A stretch of 64,000 nt of DNA from positions 802,001-866,000 of the forward strand of contig NC_082617.1 in assembly GCF_030936135.1 (NCBI RefSeq). The letters are read 5' to 3'. Shown in pieces: positions 11,075-35,033 of this stretch; position 1 is the stretch's first letter, and each line of letters opens with the position of its first letter. Position numbers and translations under genes: made by a program. The notes under the pieces are model-generated. The model did not search any database and was not told the origin of the DNA. It worked only from the letters and a program-made list of their open reading frames with translations. This DNA is from Gavia stellata. Lineage: Eukaryota > Chordata > Aves > Gaviiformes > Gaviidae.

Positions 11075-12192
11075 TGTCATGGTTTAGTCCCAACCGGCAA
11101 CTAATCACCACACAGCCGCTCACTCACTCCCCTTCCTCAGCTGGACAGGGGAGAGAAAATATGACGAAAGGCTCATAGGTCAAGACAAGGACATAGGGAG
11201 ATCACTCACTGATTACCATCATGGGGAAAACAAACTTGACTTGGGGAAATAAGCTTAATTTATTACCAATCAAAATCAGAGTAGGATAATGAGAAATAAA
11301 CCCAAATCTTAAAAACACCTTCCCCCCACCTCTCCCTTCTTCCCGGGCTCAACTTCACTCCCAATTTTCTCTACCTCCTCCCCCCAAGCAGCGCAGGGGG
11401 ACGGGGAATGGGGGTTGCAGTCAGTTCATCACATGTTGTTTCTGCCGCTCCCTCCACTCTTTCCCTGCTCCAGCGTGGGGTCCCTCCCACAGGAGACAGT
11501 TCTCCACGAACTTCTCCAACGTGGGTCCTTCCCACTGGCTGCAGTTCTTCACAAACTGCTCCAGCATGGGTCCTTTCCACGGGGTGCTGTCCTTCAGGAA
11601 CAGGCTGTTCCAGCGTGGGTCCCCTGCAGGGTCACAAGTCCTGCCAGCAAACCTGCTCCAGCGTGGGCTCCTCTCTCCACGGCTCCACAGGTCCTGCCAG
11701 GAGCCTGCTCCAGCATGGGCTTCCCACAGGATCACAGCCTCCTTTGGGGATTCACCTGCTCCTGCACGGGGTCCTCCATGGGCTGCAGGTGGGTATCTGC
11801 TCCACCGTGGACCTCCATGGGCTGCAGGGGGACAACCTGCTTCACCATGGTCTGCACCACGGGCTGCAGGGGAATCTCTGCTCCGGCGCCTGGAGCCTCT
11901 CCTCCCCCTCCTTCTTCACTGACCTTGGTGTCTGCAGAGTTGTTTCTCTCACATATTCTCACTCCTCTCTTCTCCGGCTGCCGCTTCCTGGTTTTTTCCC
12001 CCTTCTTAAATATGTTATCACAGAGGCGCTACCACTGTTGCTGATTAGCTCAGCCTCAGCCAGTGGCAGGTCCATCTTGGAGCTGGCTGGCATTGGCTCT
12101 ATCAGACATAGGGGAAGTTTCTAGCAGCTTCTCACCGAAGCCACCCCTGTAGCCCCCCCGCTACCAAAACGCTGCCACGCAAACCCAATACA
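11075..12192 (-). mobile_element. Solo LTR of an avian endogenous retrovirus (ERVL-like)
   Basis: An 1118-base unit begins tgtcatgg and ends aataca (TG...CA), bounded by the perfect 5-base target duplication tccac at 11070-11074 and 12193-12197. A 5-base duplication is typical of class III (ERVL) elements. Orientation is judged minus because on that strand a TATTTAA box (12006-12012) precedes a polyadenylation signal AATAAA (11259-11264) in normal LTR order. No gag, pol or env sequence accompanies it, so it is a solo LTR left by LTR-LTR recombination. The middle third is a degenerate tandem array, listed separately. Subfamily was not assigned. Confidence 0.85.
11460..11900 (-). repeat. Degenerate ~45-52 base tandem array inside the LTR
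   Basis: The word ctgctccagcRtgggtcc and its variants recur about every 45-52 bases, roughly nine times. On the minus strand two adjacent units read in frame as WKGPMLEQFVKNCSQ and WEGPTLEKFVENCLL, a 15-codon period. A second minus-strand frame upstream carries PLQPMEVHGG-type repeats. Whether any peptide is made is unknown. Confidence 0.7.
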
Positions 12193-12678
12193 TCCACGAG
12201 TAGCTTTTCAGAGAGGACCAAGCTGCTGCTACAGACAGCTCTGCAGAACCACAGACTCCTCTGCAGAGACGTATGAACTGGTGCTGACATCCTCAGCTTT
12301 AACCTAGCTAAGAGTGCTGAATCCCCTTTCTCTGCTCCCCGCTGTCTTCTCCTCTTAGTACACAGAAACCTTCAGCATTTAAATTTCGTCTGTGAAGGAC
12401 ACCAATGTTAGAGGGACTAAGAGCACACCAAGAACAGTTTACCCAAGCCCATCTAGTTGATATTCCCAGATGGCCACCTGACTCCATAGAGGAAATATTC
12501 AGGTATGATAGCCTATCACCAGTGCTAGGTGACCTGGCTGCAGAGTGAAATTCTCCTGTGTCATCTAAGCTGGCACAGGGAGCCATGGGCTGGCACTGCA
12601 TCCCCTCCAGCACAAGCCCCAGCCATTGCAAGGCAGGAAAATGCTCCCTGTGCTGATACAGGCATGTGGGGGAGAGGG

Positions 12679-12803
12679 TCACAGAATCACAGAATCACTA
12701 TGGTTGGAAAAAACCTGTAAGAACATCAAGTCCAACCATCAACCAACACCACCATGCCCATTAAATCATGTCCCACAATGCCACGTTAACATGTTCCTTG
12801 GGC
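12679..12803 (-). mobile_element. CR1 LINE 3' end, antisense
   Basis: Contains tcacagaatcacagaatcac, ggttggaaaaaacctgtaag, catcaagtccaacc and ccatgcccattaaatcatg, the reverse complement of the CR1 terminus. The match decays after about 12803. It is the same subfamily style as the copies at 51 and 58.7 kb. Confidence 0.9.
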
Positions 12804-15800
12804 TTGATGGTCCATCCCAGGCACCATGCCTGCAGCAGTCACAAAGAGGGCTTGCACTGACTCCAGCCAGGAAGAATTGAACCACTAAGGTCAGAATCCA
12901 GTTCCCTAGATACATACACATGCTACCAGCCCAGAGCTCCCACTTCTCCTCAACAGAGAGGTTCCCACTCCTCCATCAGCTCTCACACCTGACCAGTGGG
13001 GAAAGAGGCAGGGAAGAGACTGGAGATGTCCTAAAGGCATATGGTCCCCAAACTGTCAGGATACCATCCAGTCCCTCTTGTTTTCCATCATCTTGCCAAG
13101 GGTCGCCAGAAGAAAAGCAGAATAGCCCCAGCCAATCTGTGACTGATCCTGGCCACTGTTCATCTCAGGGCTTTTTTCTCTGTGTCCTGGAAAGTTCATG
13201 GATCAGCACCAGCATTTTGTTTTGGATTTGTTTGAAAACCCTCTTCTGCTCATTAGCAGATCTGGAAAGGGCCAACCCTGAAGACTAGAAATGACAAAGT
13301 CCCTGGAGCTTCTCCAGACTTGCTGCAAATAATGACAAGTGAGGCTGGGGAGTCACCAGAGGAGCAGGGTGGACCAGGCTATGGGGTGTGGGGAGAGGAC
13401 CTCGTTTCTGCCATATCAGGGAGCCTGGATGAGAGGCTGGAAGCATCTCTGATGGTTTGTTGATGCATAGCCATGTGAAAGCAAAAGCAGGGCCAAACTA
13501 CTCCTCTCAGGTCTCACCCAGGCCAGCCTCCTGGCCAGATCAGGGCTGCCTCCAGCGATACCCTCCTGCCTTGTCTGGGACGTGGGAAGACCCAGCAGTC
13601 CAAACCACCCATGGGATTACTGCCAGCCTCCAACGGCTGCATAGAGGCTCTCCCAGGGAGGAACACAGCACTTTGGACACATGCAAGTGCCCAGAGATTT
13701 CACACCTGTAAATCTGAAAGCTGACTGACTTCAAGAAACTGGACTTCAGAAAGACAGGTCTTCTTCCTACCTAACTGATGACTATCATGTGAGGAGCTCA
13801 GAGAACTGAGTTTCAGCACTGCTCTATGATTTGTGTTTGGATACAGCAGACCCGGTGGTCCTGGCATAGTGAACACCTTCCTCCGATTTTCCAAGGTGTG
13901 AGAGGGTTGCATCTGAAGAGTAACTAATGCCCTGTATAGGTCAGCATAAAACAAGCTGCAGCTGGGGAAGGGAAATAACTTCACTGTGCCTTGGTCCTTT
14001 TGGCTTATGGGCTGCTGGGGTGGAAAAGATGAATCCAACACCCTTTGCACTATGCTTGTGCTGCTGCTGTTACCTTGTGCCCACCCAACCAAAGTGAAGG
14101 GGTGACTTAAGACACCAGCTGACCCTGCCATAACCGAGGGCACAGGGGGGCAATGGACTCAAAATACCACTCTCTCATAGGTAATACTCTTCTGTAAATT
14201 GCTTTTAACTAAAGGTTTATTATACCAGCTATGCTGATAGAGCATGAAGCTGTTCATTTAGTTGTGTTTGGTGCCTATGCTTGGAATCAGGGCACTTCAG
14301 CAGCACCATTCAGCAGACCCAGGATGATGAAACACAGCAGCCAGTGCTGATGTGGAAAAGAACCACTAGACTTTATTCCCAAATAGCATTTATAAAAACA
14401 AACAAACAGACACAACGGAGTATGCGGGAACACGTGGCCAGGTCTGTGGAACAAGCGGACAACAGAAGGAAGAGAGGCAGAGGAGGCAGCTCCTGGTCAG
14501 GTCCAGCAACGGCAAGCCTGCTGCACCACCCAGACCCTCCACCCACCATCGCAGTTGCTTCAGTTCGGTGCCAGGACTCTGAGACATGAAATACAACCAC
14601 TGACCTGGACTTTGCATCAGACTGGCATAGGGAAGCCAGGCCCTGCACTCCCCACAGAGGGGCTCGTACTTGGAGGGCATCTCAGCAGGTTTCCCATGCG
14701 TGCCTCTCCCTCCAGCTCTCACCAGCGAAGAGAAACTCTTGGTCCACGAGATGCACCAGACAAATTCCCAGACCACCTCTGTTCTCTGTAGACGTCCAAC
14801 ACTGGCTTTTCCAGTCCACATGGTGCCTGCAGACAGCCTCGGTCCCACCTGCCCCTGCAGCAGGCACCAAAGGTCCTCCTAGCAAGGACCCGATATCCTT
14901 CAGTCACCTGAGATCCAGCATGTGGCCTCACCATGAGAGTGGATGGGGCACATGGCAAGCCCAGAAGAAACACAGTTCTGATCCATCGCAGCTCAGACCG
15001 TGCTGGCGAATGCTATCCTCTGTGCAGAAAATATCCCCCCTGGATCTGTTTAATCCTTGAGCAGGCTTCTTACTCCCAAGCAGATAAGTAAAACCAAAAG
15101 ATCTTCCTTCATACAACAGCATCACCAAAGTATACACAACTCCACATGCCTTTTCTACTGTATCCCAGCCCCACGGTTGTTGCTCTGCAGGACCAGGGTC
15201 AGATGTATGGCTGGAGGAAGGATCAGCCCAGTCTGCAGTAGGGCACCACCAGCACCAAGACTTGCTGGTCCTAGGAAGGGGGTGGCCAGCACGGGAGCAG
15301 CCCTGCAGGGAAGTGCCCCTGGAACAAGACACCTTCACGCCATAACAGGCCATTTGAGGGATCGGTATGTTGAGGGATCTTCCTTTAGTCTACTCTTGTG
15401 CGGGGCTGGCAGAGGAAGGACAGACTCCAGCTTGGCAGACCAGGCAGCATGGGGAAGGCTGGGGAAAGGCTTTGTGAAAGCAATGCATCCAGCCAGGGAT
15501 TGAGCCAAGGCGGACAGCTGTCCTTCATCCACAGTGGCCTTTGGAAAAAGTTTTGTATCCTTAATGCTTTGAGTATTAGCACATACTGTTGGATTCCTCA
15601 TTCTCAAGCCTATTCCTCTATGGAAGAAGAGCCCAGGAGAGCCTGGGAAGCCTTAGGAGGTTGCAGTTAGCTCCTCAGGTCCATCTCCTGGCAGCCAAAT
15701 ATACACCCTGTGATTTTCAGCCAACACGTTGCTGTGACACTGGTGGTGGCTGGCTTTCACTGAAGACACACACATATATCAGTGCTGTTTGTACTGCTGT

Positions 15801-17662
15801 TGCAGTCCATTTCACTCCACTGGTCTAAAGTCCCCAAACTGGTACCAGTCAAAAAGTGGCCACTCTCCCTCTTCCAGGTTGAAAAGCTTCCCTTATTTTC
15901 AGCCTTCTATTTCTCGAGGCTTTCCTTCCCCCCTGCTGGCACATCCAGCTGGTATGAAGGTATTTGCTGGGCAGTTTACTGTTGAGCAGGAGGTTTCTTG
16001 TGCAAGTAAGTCAGCATCCCACAAAAGTACAATAGCACCTCTGGGGAATGAGGAGCTGCAGATGTCCCTTGGAGATGTGGCTGAGCTGGTGACCCTGGTG
16101 CCATTCAATGCATTTAATGCCAGCTCCCGATTTCTTATGATCCCTGGTGAAAATGCACGACGCTTCTCCACTACGTCTCTGTCCCAGCACACGACTGACA
16201 CTCCCTTGTGCAGGTACCACAGCACAGAGACGTTGGACTGCATATGACACCAAATCCAGCTCCAAGAGCTTGAAATGAGGCCCCCGGGTAGGTCTTCCAC
16301 TATGTGGGACAACAGCCTTCAAGGCGTACATTGAAGGCCCATTGGGCTAAACATTGTACAAATATTTTTTGGTGGACAGATGCATGATCCTTGCTCCACG
16401 AGCTTACAGTCTACAAGAACAGAGCCACAGCTCCACCACTATACAGACATTACACCTATTTACACCCACAAACATTTTGGTCCCAGCAGAACATGTCTTT
16501 CAGACCAATGGCCCAGCAATCAGCTGATCTGGGGGCAGGGACTGAACTGCTCATCTGTTTCTCTTAATTTGCAATGCCAGGCCATTTCTAGCCATTATTC
16601 TTTCCACCACTGGTTTGGATCTGCAGCCCCAGCACCCTCCTCTGGCCACAGAAGAAAACACGGTTTCAAAACAAAGTCCTTTCCTGGCTGCCTGAGCCCT
16701 GGAGCCCGTGAGGGTGTTCCACATCACCGAGGAGGCGATGGGTGCTGGGCCAGGCAGAGAAATGGGTGAGATGCTGGATGATGCTGGACCCAGCTCTCCC
16801 CTGTTTCAGCCTCACAAGCTGTTGGATTGTGCTCATCGCCATGTTTGCAGTAGGACGAGAAGGGGGAAGGCAGACCCCTCCATCTTTGAGCCCCAGTTGA
16901 GGGCGGCGGGGAGAAATCCAGACTGCTGTGATGCTGGGACATGTGTCTGACAAAGCTTTTCTGAGAGGAGATATTAGTCGGTTAGTTCGTATCTCAATAA
17001 GGCACACCCTCCCCACCACCTCAGCCAGCACAGGTCAGCACCCCATGGGTGGCCCTGGCTGACTCTCCAAAACCTTGCCGGATGCCTCCAGGCCTGGTGC
17101 GCTCCAAGCACAATGCCGGGAGACCCAGCCAGAGACCTTACAGAGCATACCTATTCCTGCAAGGCTTCCAGCTGGGTGCTTTAAGGCTTTAAAATATAAG
17201 GTGACCTCGAGGCTCACCAAGCACCCCAAAGCCCCTCTCCTTCACACCGCACTGACCCCAGCCCCCTGAGAGACGATTCCCCAAGGCCATGGGGATGGAG
17301 AAGGGGAAGACCCTGGGTCCAGGGGGCACGGGGAAGCAGGAGAGGATGATGCTTCTGTCGGGGATTTGGAAAGCATCCTCAAGGGAATTCAGGTCCCTCA
17401 GGACCTTTTGCTTTTAACAAGCAAACAGACAAAGGCTGCTCGGTGTCCTAATTACATCTGTTAAAAACCTTAGCTAGGAAAAATATACCCTTGGTAAGTC
17501 CTTTCTCCATTTTTAACCATGTTTTCCATCCAAGAAATTAGAGACCAAGACTATGATTAAATAAACAGCAGTGCATCACTTAGCTCTTCCCTTCCTGACC
17601 CCCCAGACAGTTAATTTACAGTTTGGGCGATTCTCTGCCAAGCCTCACAGGAGGCAGGTAGC
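12804..17662. other. Region between LTR/CR1 and the kinase stop codon; partly kinase 3' UTR
   Basis: No coding exon or repeat family was recognised. Because the kinase runs on the minus strand, its 3' UTR must start at 17662 and run downward. Minus-strand signals include ATTAAA at 16113-16118 and AATAAA at 14372-14377, the latter followed by a GT-rich stretch. Without transcripts the true end cannot be fixed. Modest open frames here have no recognisable domain and are treated as chance. Confidence 0.45.
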
Positions 17663-29204
<11,542 letters not shown>

Positions 29205-30638
29205 GGGGGCAGCAGCTAAAACACAGTGTATTTCACAGTGAGCCAAGAGAGGCATTTGGACATCAAACAAATACCTGCACTAGAGATCAGGACTGGACGA
29301 AGCCTCAGGAACAGAGGGAGAGGAGACAAGGCACCAGGATGATGGACCCTGCAGCACATGTTGCACTGGGAAGCACCCACAGGCACTGTCTCCTGGTTAA
29401 GTCACCCTGGGCTTAGGTCTGCCTTACGCAGGTTGTATTCGGACTTCTTTAGACTAGGACATAAAGATGTCAAATTAGCATATATTCACTTATATCTTCT
29501 AAAGGTTTACGATAGATAGGATGCATCACCTTCAACACATGATAGTGAAGCCCAGGAAAAGTCCGGGGGACTCCGTCTGGCTCAGCCAGCTTATGTTGGG
29601 TTAAAAGCCACTGTGTCTAAATTGGGCTTTTAGCATAGGTCACGAGCCACATACTAATACCACATCCATTACCCCAAAGCTCTAAACAGGGCTTAGCTAC
29701 TATTGCAGACAGAGGGTCATGGCTTGAGTGTGCTAGCAGGAAACACTCAATCTTAAAAGGATCCGCACTTGGCAGGTGCCTACAGTTCATTATAAGCCCT
29801 AGAGAATCACAGAACAAGGAAATGCCCCAGCAACCCTCCTCCTGTCTGTGTATCCCAAATTTGACTCCAAGCCCCAAGTGCCTCTGCTAGATTGTCTTTC
29901 TTTTCCACTGCTCTGATTCTCACACTTCCCTCTCCAGTCCCCTCTCTCCATTCCCCTTTCTGCCTTTTATAGCACCAGACTCACACTCCTCCAAAGCCAT
30001 ATGCCAGTCTTCCCCTTCTCCGGCATTACTTGCCTCTAGTTATTTCCAAAAATGCAGGGGAGGCAAATCCAGTGGAAAATGGGCTTCTGACACCCTGAGC
30101 AAAGCGAGTAAGGCACCTATTTCTGGGTGTAAACAACCATTGGTACGTGACAGAAGCTGTCTGAGCACTTTCTACTCACAGCATGCGTTCAGATTCCTGG
30201 GGCCTGGCGAGCTGCTTTGCCAGACTGTAAGCAGATGAGACAACTGTCAACAAAGGGTAACTCTTCAACGTTTCCAGCTGAGGCAAAGGTAAGCTCTGCC
30301 CTCCCTAAGTTTCTGTCCTAGGTCTTGCACCAAACAAGACGCTGTATCAGCATCCCTTGATCCCGTGGATTATTTCATGGCTACTTTGCTTCTACAGAGT
30401 GAGGCAAAATCTGGACTGAAATGTGCATAAAATATTTGCACCAGCCACCCCATCACAGGGATCCCCAATGCAAACAGCAGGCAAGCTCCAGGCTGAGACT
30501 CAGGGAGCTGCAACACAGAAGAACCACAGCACAAACTTCTGAAAGCAGCCAGACCCCAAAGTTGCCACCACAGAACAGTCCCATGCAGACTGCAGGACAC
30601 CAGTCCCAGCAAAAGCAACACGACACGTGGGGTCCTAC

Positions 30639-30657
30639 CTGATTGCATGGCGAACAT
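30639..30657 (-). other. Candidate upstream coding exon end of the kinase (MFAMQS...)
   Basis: On the minus strand an ATG at 30657 begins 19 bases ending in CAATCAG before a good donor (gtagga at 30638-30633). Joined to the acceptor at 29216/29215 it is in frame and would add ten residues (MFAMQSAAAP) before the Met-Met pair, giving 328 residues. The frame agreement has a one-in-three chance of being accidental, and the Kozak context is weak. An ATG further upstream in a better context (near 30709) is out of frame and would act as an overlapping upstream frame if transcribed. Confidence 0.3.
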
Positions 30658-31236
30658 CTGCAGGACCAAAGCCCCAGAACTGCTCACGAACAGGGGAGCC
30701 CGTGGCCATGACGGGTGGTGAGCACTCAGATCAGGCAGGGCACATGAAAGAGGTTACAGGGCCACTGCTTTACCCCTGCTCTGACCCAAGGACAAGCAAC
30801 CAAGGAATATCCCATGATGGGATGCAGCTGCAGGGACCTGCCTGGAGGTTTTTGCCTTGGGACGGTCACTGCTCCTGACAGCCAGCACCACCTGAAATGC
30901 AGCCATGCCCGGCCCCCTCCCATCCAGCCTGCACCCAGGCACCATGCACTGGCACAAGGGAAGAGGCTCCTGCAGAAGCAGGGGACGGGACTCACATCAA
31001 TCACAGTCAGCGCTGCTAAAGCCACCGTGCTCTGGCTGTGTCACTGAAGGCATTACCTTCCCACGTGGACGATCCATCCAGATTCTGCAAGGATCTCTCT
31101 CTCTGCTGTGTAAAACAGCCCAGCGTTGGCAGGGCTTGGGGCACGGCTGCAGCAGGGCAAGGCACTGGCACAAGCTGGTGGCAGGGTGCAGCAAAGGGCT
31201 TTTATTGCCCAAGGCCACGCTCAGCATGCAGGGCTG

Positions 31237-31274
31237 TGGAGCGGGAGGGCAGACGTGGAGCGGGAGGGCAGACG
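31237..31274 (+). repeat. Perfect 19-base tandem duplication
   Basis: TGGAGCGGGAGGGCAGACG occurs twice back to back (31237-31255 and 31256-31274) with no mismatch. This suggests a recent slippage duplication, likely variable in copy number. Confidence 0.85.
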
Positions 31275-33463
31275 CAGGAGGTGCTGCAGCTCCAGGCCAA
31301 GCAAGTGGGGCTCACACTCGGTCATCGAGACACAGAGGAGCAACTCCACATCCTGCACGACTGGGCAGGACATGAGGGGACACTGACAGGGTCTGACGGA
31401 TCCTGCTGACCCCAAGCCGCCAACGAAACATGGAGAAGGAAGGGCAAAGGGTCGCTCTGAGCATTGCATCCATCTTGCAGGATGCACTCTCAGGGTTTAC
31501 CCACTCCTGCCCCCAGTCCTGGGACACAGGTTTGCCCTCTCCTGTTGTGTGGGTGGTGAAACAGTAACACAACAAGCCACAACCGCACCTCGGAGAGCCG
31601 GTCACTCGCTGGCAGAGCCACCAGAGACATGCTTACCCAGCAGGCTCTGAAAGCCTCTCCCTCCACTTTAGCACCCTTCAGTAAGAAAAGAAGGAGCCTT
31701 TCCTCAGCAGAGCAGCACACCGGCGGATGCCCTGATCCCCAGCCACCGTGGACCCCCTCCTGCCCGCAGGGTGACCAGGGCACAGGCACGACAGGTCCCC
31801 GTGGGCAAGGCAGGCTGCCCGGGGCTGCCTCTTCCACAGGGAATGGTTTCCTTTTCAGAGGCCTCTCTGTTCAGTGCTTTTCCCACGTACCATCTCCTCC
31901 CGCCATGACCTAGTTCATCAATTGCCTCTTTGTCCAGTAAAGAATCCCTGCAGCATCCCCAGCATGCCGGGAACGGCCCCTCGCATTATGCCGCCGAGTG
32001 GGAGCCGAGTCTTTATTTTCTTCTTATAAATGCAGCTGTTTGTCCCCAGATTAGTGCTGACACGTAGGCTGGGGGAGAAAACAGCCTTTCAAAATGCCAA
32101 GATTTATTTGAAGGCTTCCTAGGAGCCGGTGAGGGAGGGGGAGAGGGTGGGAGAAGGACAGGGAGTAGGCGAGGGCGGTCTCGGGGGACAGCCCACAGCC
32201 CCAGGCAGGGCACATCCTCATGTCACCAGCAAGGTTTAGAGCACCCAAAGCTGTGCTTTTGTCAGAGCAGGTAAAGTGCTGGGGCACTGCCTGTATCCCC
32301 CGTACTCCCAGCTCAAATTCAACCCACAGCCGGGAGAGCAGGCTGGGGCACAGGAGGAGGCTCATTCCCTTCGAGGCTGCCCTGCCTGCAGGGAGAGGGG
32401 AGATGGAGAAGGGACAGTGGTGCCACTGGCTTCCACCACCCTCTGGGGAAACTGCCCGTGTCCCCAAGCTTTCCGCCGTGCCTCCAGCGAGCGAGGAGCT
32501 CCCTCTGGACATAGCAGCCAACATGCACTTCCCAGTTCCCAGGGCAGCAAGAAGCACCAAGGAAGCATCTCACGGGCAGCTGGGAAGTGTTTGGATGCTG
32601 TGAGCTGTCACTGCAAGGAACCCACTCCTTGCCAGATTAAAAACACAAAATTAGCAGTCATTTTGAAAAGGAGACCTGGGGCACCATCTTCCTCTGGGCT
32701 TTCCTCATCTGCGGACACCAGAGAGGCACCTGCACGCCACAGGGAAGGGTCCGGCTCCCCATCGGGGCTCACTGGGGCTGCCCATGCTTGCTGCCATGCC
32801 ACGTGCTCAGCGAGGCTCCAGCAGCTGCCAGGGCTGGCAGAGGGGCCGTAATCAGCCCTGTGCCCACACCCTGCGAAAGCAATCGCGCAGCCAAAAGCGT
32901 GGCTCCAGCCCCACCGCCATGGCTCCAGCCTGGGGAAGGACCCAGCAGGCGTCGGGGGTTTATTCCCTCTATTCAGCAATGCAGCACCCATCGCTCCCAA
33001 GTAAGCCACCACCCAGCCGGCAGACCGGCTCTCCCAGACCCGTGCACAGCCGGACACGGCCCTGAGCACCTACCCAGGTCCAGGCTCTGCTGTGAGGATA
33101 CAAATCCCAGGCTTCAAACCCCTCTTCTAGACAGCAAATTTTCCTGCAAAAAGAGAAGAATAGACTCTTCCTCCCCGCACCCGCCAGACAGCCAACCTGC
33201 CTCCCCTGCCACCGTTTCCAGGACTTTTCTTCCGGTCATCAGGAAAGCAGAGAGCTTCTCCCCAGCCTCCTCCGCCAGTAAGCGGGAGGCTGGCCCGGCC
33301 CCAGGGACCTCCCTGGACCAGGAAGCCCAGTGCCTGATGGCTGGAGCCTTGCTCTGAGGAGCAGCACGTAAAAGCTTATCTGGCGCTTACTAACATGTCA
33401 TGCAAAAACCTTCCGTGAGTGCGATCACTCTGTAAAGAAAATACCTTTGCCAGGACAGCAGGC

Positions 33464-33489
33464 TGCCAGCACTGGGTGCCAGCACTGGG
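33464..33489 (+). repeat. Perfect 13-base tandem duplication
   Basis: tgccagcactggg occurs twice in tandem without mismatch. Confidence 0.85.
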
Positions 33490-34516
33490 GTCCGCAAACG
33501 GGAAACCATCCTCCTGGTGGAGAAGGGGGTGTGCACTGACTGGGCGCACGCGTGTGCAGCATTTGGCCTCGGGGGGATCAGGTACAGAAGGATGTTTAGA
33601 AATCTGTAGGAGCTTATCAACATTTTCTAAGTGTCTAGCACTGGGATTTACCTGTTGTGTTGCTGATAACGACTCTGATGCTTCACTGTCGCCCGTTATT
33701 TACATCTCATCAATAAATCAGTAAATCACTTCAGGCCCCAAATGGTTTAAACCACGAGTTGAGCAGTTTTCTCCTGCAGCACATGCGTTGGGCGCATGGG
33801 CAACACTCCCCAGAGCCCTCTCCGTCCTGCCCTGCCTGCGCTTGGCTCCTGCAGATGGAGGGAGGAGTGCTCCCCAACTCCCGGGTGGAAACACAAAGCA
33901 AATCCAGATAACAATGGTGACATGAGATGAGATCATCTGTCTAAGCCAGATGAACAAAACACCTCAGTAGAGTTACTCAGCATTTATCTCTGTCAACAGA
34001 AATGGACTTTCTTCCATTCTGGCTTTTTATAACAGACACCAGCAAACCTTCCTGTAGCATAAGGAAAATGTAGCATGTCAAGCAAAACCAAAATGGATTT
34101 GCTGACCAGTATATGTTACTGATCCCTAAAAATATGTCATCAGTATTTCTGAGCTCTTGACCCACAAAAAAAAGGAAAAAGTATTTCCTAAATACTTCCA
34201 GCCTGGGGAGGAGGCTGAAGACAGGCCAGGGCTCCTGCTGCCCAGCGAGAGGATGGCTTCCCACAGATAAAACACTAACATTCACCAGTGCAAGGATGTC
34301 AGGAACAGCCTTGCAGCCACATCAACAGGGACCAGCTGGCTTTCCCTGGATGCCATCGTTACACAAGTTAGCAATTAGCTTTTCGTAGACATCCTCATGT
34401 ACACGAGAACATCTAGTCTAAGCTTGGTTGTTTCCCTCAAGTTAACCCCAATATATTTGATCTCTCCAGTCAAAAAGACAATTTTCTGTCCGAAAAAAAA
34501 TAAAATAAAACAAAAT

Positions 34517-34554
34517 CAGGAAGGCAAATTCCTCTCTCTGCAGGAAGGCAAATT
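34517..34554 (+). repeat. 14-base direct repeat, 10-base spacer
   Basis: caggaaggcaaatt occurs at 34517-34530 and 34541-34554, separated by cctctctctg. It is a local duplication of unknown role. Confidence 0.8.
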
Positions 34555-35033
34555 AAAGTAAATTACGCAGCAGGGCTAAAGGGATACTTGCATTTCATTT
34601 GAGTATGAATGCATTTTTCATAAAATGAAATAAATAAATACAGCCCAGAAAGTAAGACTTAAAAAGCTCAGGGTAAGTTACTGACAGGGTAAATAATTTT
34701 GACTTTGCAAATTCAAGTACTTATTATGCTCCTGTCAACAAGGACATCTGTGAGACACAGACCTGGATGAAATCCTGCACTCCTGGGACAGCATCATGCT
34801 CACGGGACCAGGATCACACCCTGGATTGCAGTTCCAGCTTTGATTTAGCTGCTCAAACCTATCCTTTGCCAGGTAAGAAAGAAACCTTAGGAAAGATCTA
34901 ACACCTGGGAAATCTGCTTCCCCGGGAAATTTAAACACAAAGAAAAGGCATAAGAGAACCGATAGCTAAAGTACCCTTTTGCTGAGGGGAAAAAGCCAAG
35001 TTATGGGGACAAGGGCAGTATAAGATCCAGCAA

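Larger units (their letters stand above)
30710..35030. other. Intergenic or long first-intron sequence upstream of the kinase
   Basis: No exon or transposon family was recognised. It contains three small perfect local duplications, listed separately at 31237, 33464 and 34517, and A-rich patches near 34490-34640. If the kinase transcript starts in the CpG island at 50 kb, this is intron. Confidence 0.4.

Noticed and set aside
11408-12124. Plus-strand frames of 209-238 codons across the LTR
   Set aside because: They read the LTR antisense; TATA and polyadenylation signals put the LTR on the minus strand. The frames reflect the tandem repeat.
13700-15503. Several 130-150 codon frames downstream of the kinase
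   Set aside because: No domains, no splice context and no codon pattern distinguishing them from chance in non-coding DNA.
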